Assembly: GCF_028473745.1 (NCBI RefSeq)
Contig: NZ_CP101137.1
Span: 2,170,001 to 2,234,000, forward strand
DNA: 64,000 nt
Source of the DNA: Streptomyces sp. M92
GTDB lineage: Bacteria > Actinomycetota > Actinomycetes > Streptomycetales > Streptomycetaceae
Direction of reading: 5' to 3'
Shown: piece by piece, positions 1-14,187 of the stretch
How positions within the stretch are numbered: the first letter of the stretch is position 1
How the letters are laid out: every line of letters starts with the position of its first letter
Notes under the pieces: generated by a model
Databases searched by the model: none
What the model saw: the letters and a program-made list of their open reading frames with translations, nothing else
Told to the model about the DNA's origin: nothing
Program-made: the position numbers and the translations under genes

Positions 1-4669
<4,669 letters not shown>

Positions 4670-4673
<4 letters not shown>

Positions 4674-7600
4674 ACCGTGGACTCCTTCGCCAGTGCCTGG
4701 CCGTTCGTCGGGGTTGCGTGCGGGTGTGCGGCTGGGGAGTACGCGGCCAGCTCCGCGTCGATCTCGGCGGTGACCGCGGCCTCCACGGCGGCGGCGAGCC
4801 GGGCCACGGTCGGGCCCTCGAAGACGGTGCGCACCTTGAAGTCGATGTCGAACTCCTCCTGGATCCGCGAGATGAGGCGGATGGCGAGGATCGAGTTCCC
4901 GCCGCTCTGGAAGAAGCTGTCCTCCACGCCCACCCGGGTGCCGAGGAGTTCGCTCCAGATGTCGGCGATCCGCTCCTCGGTGACGGTGCGGGGCGCGATG
5001 CCCGCCGCGGCGTCCGCGGTGTCGTCGGGGTCGGGGAGGGCGCGTTTGTCGGTCTTGCCGTTGGCGTTGAGGGGGATGGTGTCGAGGGGGATGTAGGCGG
5101 CGGGGAGCATGTAGTCGGGCAGCCGGGTGGCGGCGTGCTTCCCGAGGTCGGCCGGGTCGAGTTCCTGGTGCGCCACGTAGTACGCGACGAGGTGGGTCTC
5201 GCCGGTGGCGGTGGGGCGGGCCACGACGACCGCGTCGCGGACGGCGGGGTGGTCGGTGAGGGTGCTCTGGATTTCGCCGGGTTCGATGCGGTAGCCGCGG
5301 ATCTTGACCTGGTCGTCGAGGCGGCCGAGGAATTCGACGGTGCCGTCGGGGCGGGTGCGGGCGAGGTCGCCGGTGCGGTAGAGGCGGTCGCCGGGTGTCC
5401 CGTAGGGGTCGGGTACGAAGCGGTCGGCGGTCAGGTCGGGTCGGCCGGCGTAGCCGCGGGCGACCCCGGTGCCACCGACGTACAGCTCGCCCGGGACACC
5501 GACCGGGGTGGGCTCGAGTGCCGCGTCGAGGACGTACATCGTCATGTTGGGCAGAGGGGTGCCGATGGGCAGCACCTCGGCCGCCTCGTCGGCCGGGACC
5601 GGGTAGACGCAGGTGCCCACGGACGCTTCGGTGGGTCCGTACTCGTTGATGATCCGGGTGTTGGGGGCGAGGGCTCGCCAGCGTTCCAGGGTGGTGCGGG
5701 TGAAGGCCTCGCCGGCGACGACGAGCACCGGGGCGAGTGCGGCGGCCTGTTCGGCGGTCAGCTGCTCGGCCAGCAGGTCGAGATGGCCGGGGGTCAGTTT
5801 GATGAAGCTGTAGGGCCGCGACCCGGCGAGTTCCTTTCCGAGGTCGGCCATGTCGGTGTCCTGGGCGACGGTGTGGACCTTCTGGCCGGTGACGAGGGGG
5901 GCCCAGAGGTTGGGGACGACGAGGTCGAAGGCGACCGAGGAGAACAGCGGTGCGCCGCCCTGCCCCTGGGACGCCAGGTCCCGTGCTGCCCAGGCGACAT
6001 GGTTGGCCAGCCCTTGGTGGGTGACCTCGACGCCCTTGGGGCGGCCGGTCGAGCCCGAGGTGAAGATGGTGTAGGCGAGCGCCTGCGGGTCCTCGGCCCG
6101 CTCCGGCGCCGTCCTGGGACGGGCGTCGATCGCGGCCCGGTCCCGGTCGACGAGCACGGTCGTGAAGCCGCTGAAGCGTTCCGCGTACGTCTCCTGTGTC
6201 ACCGCGAAGGCGGCGCCGGCCGTCTCCAGCATCGAGGTGATCCGCTCGGCGGGATAGGACGGGTCGATCGGCACGTAGGACGCGCCGGCCTTCCACACCC
6301 CGAGGAACGCCGCGAGGAGATTGGGCCCCCGGTCCAGCAGGACGCCGACCGGGGTGTGCGGGCGCACCCCCAGCGCCCGCAGGTGGTGCGCGAGCTGGTC
6401 GGCCCGCAGGTCGAGTTGCTTGTACGTCACCGACGCGTCGCCGAAGGACACCGCGGGCGCCTCGGGCGTGGCCCGGGCCTGCTCCTCAAAGCGCCGGACG
6501 ACGCTCGTGTCACCGAGATGGGCCCCGGTCGCGTTCCACACGTCCAGCACGAGGGTGCGCTCCTCGGGGCGCAGCAGCGCCACCTCCGACAGCCGCACCC
6601 CGGGCCGGGCCGTGACCTCCTCCATGACCCGGACGAAGTGGTCCTTGAAGCGGAGGACCGTGGCCTCGTCGAAGAGGGCGGTCGCGTACTCCAGGACCCC
6701 CTCCAGGGCGCCGTCGGCGGAGCGCCCCACGAAGACCGACAGGTCCGTCTTGGCGACCGTCCACGCCTCGGCGAAGGCCGCGAGGTCGGCGGTGCCGGTG
6801 GCGACGCTGGTGACGCCTTCGCTGTGCATGTCGAAGGCGACCTGGTAGAGCGGGGTGCGCGACAGGTCACGCTCCGGCGCCAGCTCCTCCACGAGCCGGT
6901 CGAAGGGCAGGTCCTGGTGGGAGAAGGCCGCCATGGACGCGGCCCGCACCCGGCCCAGCGCCTCCTCGAAGGTCGGGTCGCCCTCCAGTGCGCAGCGCAC
7001 CACGAGGGAGTTGAGGAAGAACCCCACGGTGCCGGCCACCTCCGGCCGGCCGCGTCCCGCCACCGGTGTGCCGACCGGGATGTCCCACCGGCCGCTGTAG
7101 CGGGCCACCACGGTGGCGAAGACCGTCAGCAGGGTCATGAACGGGGTCGCGGCGTGGGCGCGGCCCAGCTCCTCCACCCGGGCGAACAGCTCCGGCTCCA
7201 CGCGGATCGGCACGACCGCGCCGCGCGAGTCCCGCTCGGCGGGCCGGGGCCTGTCCGCCGGCAGCTCCACGGGCTCGACGCCGTCGAGTGCGGCGCGCCA
7301 GTGCGCCAGCTCCCCGGCCAGGAACGCGTCGGTGAGCCGCTTGCTCTGCCAGGCGGCGTAGTCGGCGTACTGGAGGCCGGGCGCGGCCAGCCGGGGCGCG
7401 CGGCGCTCGACGGAGGCCGCGCACAGCTCGCGCAGCTCGCGCTCCAGGACGACGGTGGACCAGCCGTCGCAGGCGATGTGGTGCAGGGTGACGAGCAGGA
7501 CGTGGTCCTCACCGGGGACACGGGCCAGCAGCGCCCGCCACAGCGGCCCGGCCGCCAGGTCGAAGCCGCGCGCGAACTGCTCCTCGAAGCGGCCGGCCAG

Positions 7601-9709
7601 CTCCTCGCGGCCGGTGTCGGCCACCCGCAGCTCCACCGGGACGGGGGCGCCGATCACCTGCCGGGGCTCGCCGTCCCTCTCCTCGTAGCGGGTGCGCAGG
7701 ATCTCGTGGCGGGCGGACAGCTCGTCCAGGGCCGCCTGGACGGCGGCGACCGGGGTCCCGCCCGGCAGGCGCACGATCAGCGGGGCGACCCACTCACGGC
7801 TGCCCGGGTTCATCCGGTCCAGGACCCACAGCCGGCGCTGGCCGGAGGAGAGGGGGAGTTCACCGGTGCGCGGGACGGCGGTCATGGCGTCGGTGTCGGC
7901 GGCCGGCGCGTCGATCAGGCGGGCCTGCGCCTCCACGGTGGTGGAGCTGAACAGGCCGCGCATGGAGATCGTGACGCCCGCCGCGCGCAGCCGGGCGGCC
8001 AGCCGGGTCAGCTGGAGGGAGGTGCCGCCCAGCGCGAAGAAGTCGTCGGTCGCGCCGACCCTCTCGCACCCGAGCAGGGCCGCCCAGACATCGGCGACCT
8101 GCTGCTCGGCAGGGGTGCGCGGGGCGACGTACGCGTCCTGTCCGAGGGCCGTCGTCTCGTCCAGGAGGGCGGTGACGGCCTTGCGGTCGGCCTTGCCGTT
8201 CGCGGTGAGGGGCAGCGCGTCCAGCGGCAGGAAGAGCGACGGTACGTGGCTGTCGGGCAGCCGGGTGCGCAGGTGACGGCGGAGGTCGGCGGAGCCGGTC
8301 CGGGTCCGCGCGGTGACGGCCGCTCCGATCCGTCGGCCCCCGTCCGCGGCGGTGAAGGCGACGACGACGGCGCCGGTCACCTCGGGGTGGGCGGTGAGCG
8401 CGGCCTCGACCTCACCGGGCTCGATACGTACGCCGTTGACCTTCAGCTGGTCGTCGAGGCGTCCCAGGTACTCCAGGACGCCGTCGGTGTTCCAGCGCAC
8501 GAGGTCACCGGTGCGGTAGAGCCGGCTGCCGGGCGGCCCGTACGCGTCGGGCACGAAGCGCTCGGCGGTCAGGTCGGGGCGGCCCGCGTACCCCTGGGCC
8601 AGGCCCGTGCCGCCCGCGTACAGCTCACCGGCGACGCCCTTGGGGGCGGGAGTGCCGTCGGCGCCCATGACCAGGACACGCATGCCCTTGAGGGGGCGGC
8701 CGATCGGGACGGGGCCGGACTCCTGGGCGGGGTCGGCGGGGTGGGCGGTGATGTCGATGGAGCACTCGGTGGGCCCGTAGGTGTTCCACACCTCGACCGG
8801 GCCGGGGGCCACCTGCCGCAGCCGCGAGACCAGCTCGGCGTGGAGCGGCTCGCCGGCGCTGAACAGCAGCCGCAGCCGGTCGCAGCCGGCCCAGCCGGAC
8901 TCCTCGGCGAGCAGCCGCAGGACGGACGGCACGGCCTGGAGGACGGTGACTCCGGCGTCGGCCACAGCGCCCAGCAGGGCGCGCGGATCGCGCTCGGCGC
9001 CTTCGGGGGCGCAGACCACCCGGCCGCCGCTGACCAGCGGCGCGTGGACCTCCAGGCCCGCCGCGTCGAAGCCGGGGGATGTCTTGAACAGCCAGCGGTC
9101 ATCGGCGTCCAGTCCGTGCTTGCGCACGGACCAGGCGATCCGGCCCGCGAGACCGGCATGGGTGACCTGGACGCCCTTGGGCTGTCCGGTCGAGCCGGAG
9201 GTGAAGATCGTGCAGGCGACGGCTGCGGGGTCGGGCGCCGCGAACGGCGCGTCGGACAGGCCGGTGGCGTCGATGTCGGCGGGGGTGAGGGCGCGTACCC
9301 CCGGCGGGGCGATGCGAGCGGCGAGCCGCGGCTCGGCGACGACGAGGGCGGCACCGCCGCCGGTGAGCAGCGCGGTCAGCCGGTCCTGGGGGTGGGAGGG
9401 GTCCAGAGGCAGATAGGCGGCCCCGGCCCGTCCCACGCCCAGGAGGGTGGCGACGAGATCGCTGCCCCGGTCCAGGCATACGCCGACCAGTGTCCCGGGG
9501 CCGGCGCCCGCCGCCCGCAGGAAGCGCGCGACCTGCTCGGCGGCGGCGTCCAGCGTGCGGTAGTCGACCGTGTGGCCACCTCCTTCGACGACGGCGATCG
9601 CGTCAGGGGTGCGGGCGGCCTGCGCGGCGAAGAGCGCGGGCAGCGACTCCGGCTGCGCGGTGGACACGGTTCCGCTCAGGGACGTCCTCGGCAACTGTGC
9701 GGCGTTCAA
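4670..9709 (-). CDS. NRPS subunit A-PCP-C-A-PCP, probable initiation subunit
   Basis: A 1,679-residue peptide synthetase with two modules. Order: adenylation 1 (FTSGSTGQPKG near residue 170), carrier 1 (LGGTSLQ near 560), condensation (HHIACDGWS near 745), adenylation 2 (FTSGSTGRPKG near 1220), carrier 2 (SGGNSIL near 1605). No condensation domain precedes the first adenylation domain, so the first residue must be acylated in trans, presumably by the stand-alone condensation protein at 16243-17634. Hand-aligned codes are DALQFATIDK (shares D, A, Q, F, I, D, K with Gln/Glu-type codes) and DLPKVAEVGK (K, E, V, G as in Asn-type codes); both assignments are weak. The start is TTG, preceded by AAGGAG six bases upstream. 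It follows the mbtH gene and ends overlapping the next subunit. Confidence 0.95.
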
Positions 9710-9726
9710 CAGGTACTCCTTAAATG

Positions 9727-9740
9727 ACCTGGCGCCAGGT
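9727..9740. repeat. 14-bp perfect palindrome between mbtH and the first NRPS gene
   Basis: The sequence ACCTGGCGCCAGGT is its own reverse complement and lies about 18 bases upstream of the TTG start of the first NRPS subunit, with a GGGCCC-rich stretch next to it (9757-9781). It could be an operator, an RNA structure that tunes read-through from mbtH into the NRPS genes, or chance in GC-rich DNA. Confidence 0.4.
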
Positions 9741-9799
9741 GTGAACTAGGCATGGGATGGAGGGAACGGGCCCTGAGCGGGGCCCTCGCGGGACGGTGA

Positions 9800-9997
9800 T
9801 CAGGCGGCGAGGCGTTCGCGCAGGCTCAGCGGACGCATGTCGGTCCACACCTGGGCGATCCGCGCGAGGCACTCCTCGCGGGTTCCCTCGGTGCCCTCGG
9901 CCTGCCAGCCGGCGGGCAGGGCGCGGTCCGTCCACCAGATCGAGTACTGCTCCTCGTCGTTGAGGACGACGCGGTAGGAGGTCTGCTCGCTGGACAT
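9800..9997 (-). CDS. mbtH: MbtH-like protein (NRPS adenylation-domain partner)
   Basis: A 65-residue cytoplasmic protein of the MbtH family, whose members bind NRPS adenylation domains and allow their folding or activity. The family signature is visible: NDEEQYSIWW near the N-terminus, a WTDRALPAGW segment, and the C-terminal WTDMRPLSLRER. Length is typical of the family. The ATG at 9995-9997 is preceded by AAGGAG, which excludes the longer in-frame reading upstream. It sits between the diaminopropionate genes and the first NRPS subunit, the usual operon place, and probably serves both NRPS subunits. Confidence 0.95.
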   Translation of the reverse strand: MSSEQTSYRVVLNDEEQYSIWWTDRALPAGWQAEGTEGTREECLARIAQVWTDMRPLSLRERLAA

Positions 9998-10057
9998 GGT
10001 GGTTCTCCTTCGGAAAAGGGGTGGTGGGTGGTGTCCGGCGCCCGGGGCGCCGTGGTC

Positions 10058-10080
10058 GCGCCCGCGGTGGCTGCGGGCGC
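10058..10080 (-). other. Hairpin downstream of sbnB, before mbtH
   Basis: Inverted arms GCGCCCGC (10058-10065) and GCGGGCGC (10073-10080) enclose a seven-base loop directly after the sbnB stop. There is no T-run on the transcribed strand, so partial attenuation or RNA stabilisation is more likely than full termination. Confidence 0.4.
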
Positions 10081-10082
10081 GC

Positions 10083-11072
10083 TCAGGCGAGGAAGTCGGT
10101 GATGTCGACGCCGAGGCCGAGCTCACGGGCCGCGGTGTGCACCTCGACGGCGAGGGCGAGGTCGAGGACGCCGAGGCCGAACGGGGAGAAGACGGTCACC
10201 TTGTCCGGGTCCGGCGTGAAGGCGCGGGTCCCGGCGATGAGCTGACCGATCGAGGCGTCGATGAAGCGGCGGTGGCCGCTCATGCGTTCGGCCAGGTGCA
10301 GCGAGGTGAGCTCACGGCAGACGTGATCGGCGTCGTCGACGATGTTGTGCGTGTGCAGCAGGGTCTCGGGGGCGATGTCGCGCAGCGAGACGTGCAGGAC
10401 GACCGAACCGGCCGCCACCGCGGTCAGATCGGTGTGCGGGACGCCGGCGGAGGTGGCGAACGACACCAGCCGCTGGGCGGCGAGCGCCACGTCGAGGGAA
10501 TCCACGACGGCGACGCGGGCCTGCGGAAGCAATTCCGCACAGCGGCGCGCGAATTCCCCGGCGCGAGCCGCGGAACTGTCGTAGATCGTCACTTCTTCCA
10601 GGGTGTCGATCGCCGCGTTCACATAGCGCAGGATCTCCAGGTTGATGACGCCGCAGCCGACCAGGGTGATTCCGGTGGGCCGGCTCTCCCGGGTGAGCAT
10701 CTCGGCGGCGAGCGCGGCGGAAGCGGCCGTGCGCGCGGCGGATATCAGGGATCCTTCGAGCAGCGCCTCCGGATGGCCGGTGCGCAGGGAGTTGAGCAGC
10801 ATGGCGGCGCTCGCCCGGGGAATACCCGACTGTACGTTGCCGGGGAAGGAGGATATCCACTTCATCCCTGCCGCGGGGTGTTCCCCGCCCCGGAAGGCCG
10901 GAAGCCCGATGATGCGGTCGGACGGCTGGTCGGGAAACCGCAGGAAGACGGAGCGCGGAATGACGGTGGCGCCCTGCTCGTGGAGCAGATAGGTCGCCCT
11001 GACGGCATCGATGTGTTCCCGCTCCTTGTTGCTGAGGAGCTTCTCCACATCCGCTTGCCGGATTACGAGCAT
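10083..11072 (-). CDS. sbnB: SbnB-like N-(2-amino-2-carboxyethyl)-L-glutamate dehydrogenase (Dap biosynthesis)
   Basis: A 329-residue member of the ornithine cyclodeaminase / mu-crystallin family. In staphyloferrin B biosynthesis SbnB oxidatively cleaves N-(2-amino-2-carboxyethyl)-L-glutamate with NAD to give L-2,3-diaminopropionate and 2-oxoglutarate. The Rossmann dinucleotide motif appears as ITLVGCGVINLEILRY near residue 135, and the family segments GLPAFRGGEH and MKWISSFPGN lie in the N-terminal half. It is six bases downstream of the SbnA-like gene; the pairing, more than the sequence alone, supports the Dap role over ornithine cyclodeaminase or alanine dehydrogenase. ATG start at 11070-11072. 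Confidence 0.9.
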   Translation of the reverse strand: MLVIRQADVEKLLSNKEREHIDAVRATYLLHEQGATVIPRSVFLRFPDQPSDRIIGLPAFRGGEHPAAGMKWISSFPGNVQSGIPRASAAMLLNSLRTGHPEALLEGSLISAARTAASAALAAEMLTRESRPTGITLVGCGVINLEILRYVNAAIDTLEEVTIYDSSAARAGEFARRCAELLPQARVAVVDSLDVALAAQRLVSFATSAGVPHTDLTAVAAGSVVLHVSLRDIAPETLLHTHNIVDDADHVCRELTSLHLAERMSGHRRFIDASIGQLIAGTRAFTPDPDKVTVFSPFGLGVLDLALAVEVHTAARELGLGVDITDFLA

Positions 11073-11078
11073 GGGGGG

Positions 11079-12062
11079 TCAGCCTTTCCACAGGTGCGAG
11101 ACTTCACCGAAGTGGTCCCGCACCCAGTCGTCGGAGTAGATGGTCTTGAGATAGCGGTCCCCGCCGTCGGGGAAGATGGCGGCGCACACCGATCCCGGCT
11201 CGATCCGCGGCAGGAACTTGTCCACGGCGGCGAGCACCGCGCCGGACGACCCGCCGGCCAGGATCGCCTCGCGCCCGACCAGCCGCCGGCAGAACACCAC
11301 GCAGTCGAGATCACAGACGTGGATCACCTCGTGCGCCGCCGCCGGGTCCATCAGGGCCGGCCGCACCGATGCCCCGTGGCCGGGGATGAGGCGGCGGGTG
11401 GGCGACCGGTCGAAGATCGCGCTGCCTTCGGCGTCGACCGCGACCACCTTGGTTGCGAGGCCCGCCTTGCGCAGGTAGTCCGCGCAGCCGCGCAGCGTGC
11501 CGAAGGTGCTCACCGAGGCGAAGAGATAGTCGACGCGGCCGTCGAGGGCCTCGACGATCTCGTGCATCGTGTTCTCGTGCGCCTTCGGGTTGAACAGGTT
11601 CGCGTACTGGTTGGGCGAATAAGCGTGCGGAATCCGTGCCATGAGTTCGCGCACACGGCGCAATCTGTTGGGCAGGAACTCGCCTGTCTCCTCATCGCGT
11701 TCGTCGACGACCTCCACTTCGGCTCCGTAGGCCCGGAGAATGGCCAGGTTCTGTTCCGTGGTCTTGGCGTCCACCACGCACAGGAAGCGCAGGTTGAAAT
11801 ACCTGCATATTTGTGCGAGCCCTACTGCGAGATTTCCCGAACTCGACTCCACGATCACCGAACGTCCCGGCTCTATGTCGCCGTTGCGCAGCGCTTCGAG
11901 GAGCATGTTCAGGCCGCTCCGGTCCTTGATGCTGCCCCCTGGATTGAACCGCTCGATCTTGGCGTAGACATGAGCGCTCCCGCCAGCAAACATGCGGTCC
12001 AGCTTCACCAGAGGTGTCTTGCCGATCGTCCCCAGAATCCCCGAATGCGATGCGCTCGGCAT
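11079..12062 (-). CDS. sbnA: SbnA-like PLP synthase (O-phosphoserine + Glu condensation for Dap)
   Basis: A 327-residue fold-type II PLP enzyme of the cysteine synthase family. SbnA joins O-phospho-L-serine and L-glutamate to give N-(2-amino-2-carboxyethyl)-L-glutamate, the substrate of SbnB. The PLP lysine is in NPGGSIKDRSG near residue 45, the substrate loop SSSGN follows near 80, and the phosphate-binding SVSTFGT segment is near 190. The ATG at 12060-12062 has GAGGGGGAA upstream; a longer in-frame extension to 12182 has no such site and lies in the divergent promoter region. First gene of the leftward operon, so L-2,3-diaminopropionate is probably a residue of the peptide. Confidence 0.9.
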   Translation of the reverse strand: MPSASHSGILGTIGKTPLVKLDRMFAGGSAHVYAKIERFNPGGSIKDRSGLNMLLEALRNGDIEPGRSVIVESSSGNLAVGLAQICRYFNLRFLCVVDAKTTEQNLAILRAYGAEVEVVDERDEETGEFLPNRLRRVRELMARIPHAYSPNQYANLFNPKAHENTMHEIVEALDGRVDYLFASVSTFGTLRGCADYLRKAGLATKVVAVDAEGSAIFDRSPTRRLIPGHGASVRPALMDPAAAHEVIHVCDLDCVVFCRRLVGREAILAGGSSGAVLAAVDKFLPRIEPGSVCAAIFPDGGDRYLKTIYSDDWVRDHFGEVSHLWKG

Positions 12063-12351
12063 GGATTCCCCCTCACCTGTTGGGCGTGCACTGAGGACAG
12101 TAGAGCGCGACTTCGCCTGGGAACGGGTTTGGCCATGGCAGGGAAGTGTCACCGCAAGGTCCTGACAGCTCGGGACCGCCACAGGGGCCCCTTGTTGGCC
12201 AAGACTGAGGTCATCAGAAACAGCCGTGAACCGTTCGCAGATTCAGGTGGGGGCAGTGGATTCAGGTGAGGTCGTGGATTCCGGGAGGACCGTCGTTTCC
12301 GGGGGGAGTGCGGATGCGGAGGGACGCATCGGGCAGGGGGAGAGCCAGGAC
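12063..12351. promoter_or_regulatory. Divergent control region between the NRPS/Dap operon and the lipid operon
   Basis: This 289-base gap separates the two divergent operons and must hold both promoters. GATTC-containing direct repeats start at 12240, 12259 and 12277 (two of them as GATTCAGGTG), a period of 18-19 bases. SARP regulators bind direct repeats, but usually with 11- or 22-base spacing, so assigning these repeats to the cluster's SARP is only a guess. I see no convincing -35/-10 pair. Confidence 0.45.
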
Positions 12352-14187
12352 GTGGTGACGCGGAAGGGACCGCGGCCCGCACCGGACTACCCGCCGTACG
12401 CGCTGGCCGGCGCTCTCGACCGGGAGCTGGGCGACCCCGCCCGCGCCGATCTGCCCTTCTTCCCGGGCCGGCTGCGCGAGCTGGACGCGGCCGAGGACTT
12501 CCCGGCCGACCAGGTGCGCCTCCTCGACGCGGCGGGCCTGCCCGCGCACTACGTGCCGGCCCGCCACGGCGGCGCCCTGCACAGCTACGAGGACCTGCTG
12601 CACCTGGTCCGGGTGGTGGCGCGGCGGGACCTGACCGTCGCCATCGCGCACACCAAGACCTATCTCGGCGCGGTCAGCACCTGGGTCGCGGGCTCGGCCG
12701 AGCAGGCCCGTGCCCTGGGCGAGCGGGTCGCGGCCGGCGCGGTCGTCTCCTGGGGCCTGACCGAGCGCGAGCACGGCAGCGACCTGCTCTCCGGCACCCT
12801 GACCGCGACCCGCACCCCGGACGGCGGCTACCGGCTCGACGGCGAGAAGTGGCTGATCAACAACGCCACCCGCTGCGACCTGATCTGCGTACTCGCCCGC
12901 ACCGCACCCGAGGGCGGCACCCGGGGCTACAGCCTGCTGCTCGTCGACCGGTCGACGCTCGCCGACGGCACCCACACCCCGCTGCCCGCCGCCCGCACCC
13001 ACGGCATCCGCGGCGCCGACATCAGCGGCATCTCCTTCACCGACGCGCGGGTGCCCGCCTCCGTCCTGCTCGGTGCGGAGGGCAGCGGGATCGAGACGGT
13101 GCTGCGGGCCCTCCAGATCACCCGCACCCTGTGCGCCTCGCTGTCCCTCGGGGCGGGCGACCACGCGCTGCGCATCGCCACCGGTTTCGGCCTGGAGCAC
13201 CAGCTGTACGGCAAGCGCCTCATCGATCTCCCGCAGGCCCGCCGCTCCCTGACCGAGGCGTACGCGGACCTGCTCACGGCGGAGGCCGTCACCCTCCTCG
13301 CGGCGCGCGGGGTGCACACGCTCACCGAGGAGATGAGCGTCGCGTCCCCCACGCTCAAGTACCTGGTGCCCACGACCGTCGACCAACTGATCACCGACAT
13401 GGGGCAGTTCCTCGGCGCGCGGTCCTTCCTCAGCGAGGACTTCGCGCACGGCGCGTTCGCCAAGCTGGAGCGTGACCACCGCATCGTCGGCATCTTCGAC
13501 GGCAACTCGCTGGTCAACCTCAACGCCCTGATCAACCAGTTCGGTTCACTCGCCCGCGGCTACCGGGCCGGGCGCACCGAGGCCGACGCGCTCGCCACGG
13601 CCGCCGACCTCGGCCTGCCGGTACCGGAGTTCGATCCCGTACGGCTCGAACTGACCTCCCGGGGCGGCAACAGCGTCACCGCGTCGCTGCCCGCCGGAGC
13701 CGACGCGCTGCGCGCGCTGGCCGACGCCGGCGCGGTGCCCGCGTCCCTGGCCGACCGCGCGGCGCACCTGCGCGAAGTCGCCGACGAGACCCACGAGCGG
13801 ATGGCGGCCCACCGGCCCACACCCCGCGACGTGCCCGCCGACGCCTTCGACCTGGCCCACCGGTACACGCTGTGCGCGGCCGCGGCGGCCTGCGTACAGA
13901 TCTTCCTGCGCAACCGGGCCGCCCGCACCGGGGGCGCCTGGCGCGACGGCCTCTGGCTGGAGGCGTGTCTCGCCCGGCTCGCGGCCCGGCTGGCGCCGGG
14001 CCGGCTGCCCGCTGAGGGGACCGGGGACGAGGAGGCCGTCCTGGACGACCTGCTGCCCCACCTCCTCGACCAGCACGCAGGCGGACACATGTTCTCGCTG
14101 CTGCCCTTCCCCCTCGCCCCCTCCCCGGACGACGCCGGGCGGCCCGTCCGGTCCGCCGCCGTACCGCAGCTCCAGGAGACGTCGTGA
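12352..14187 (+). CDS. Acyl-CoA dehydrogenase-like protein 1 (lipid tail desaturation)
   Basis: About 611 residues with acyl-CoA dehydrogenase architecture: an N-terminal helical part, the middle beta domain with SWGLTEREHGSDLLSG and the EKWLINNA segment, and a C-terminal helical domain. Such enzymes introduce a 2,3 double bond in an acyl thioester using FAD. Where medium-chain enzymes carry YEGTNE with the catalytic Glu, this protein reads IFDGNSL, so the base must be elsewhere or the chemistry altered. Pairs of such dehydrogenases next to an acyl-AMP ligase occur in ramoplanin/enduracidin-type clusters that make dienoyl tails. The start is uncertain: GTG at 12352 (or 12355) follows GGGGGAG, while the frame is open back to 12226. 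The stop overlaps the next start (GTGA). Confidence 0.85.
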   Translation: MVTRKGPRPAPDYPPYALAGALDRELGDPARADLPFFPGRLRELDAAEDFPADQVRLLDAAGLPAHYVPARHGGALHSYEDLLHLVRVVARRDLTVAIAHTKTYLGAVSTWVAGSAEQARALGERVAAGAVVSWGLTEREHGSDLLSGTLTATRTPDGGYRLDGEKWLINNATRCDLICVLARTAPEGGTRGYSLLLVDRSTLADGTHTPLPAARTHGIRGADISGISFTDARVPASVLLGAEGSGIETVLRALQITRTLCASLSLGAGDHALRIATGFGLEHQLYGKRLIDLPQARRSLTEAYADLLTAEAVTLLAARGVHTLTEEMSVASPTLKYLVPTTVDQLITDMGQFLGARSFLSEDFAHGAFAKLERDHRIVGIFDGNSLVNLNALINQFGSLARGYRAGRTEADALATAADLGLPVPEFDPVRLELTSRGGNSVTASLPAGADALRALADAGAVPASLADRAAHLREVADETHERMAAHRPTPRDVPADAFDLAHRYTLCAAAAACVQIFLRNRAARTGGAWRDGLWLEACLARLAARLAPGRLPAEGTGDEEAVLDDLLPHLLDQHAGGHMFSLLPFPLAPSPDDAGRPVRSAAVPQLQETS

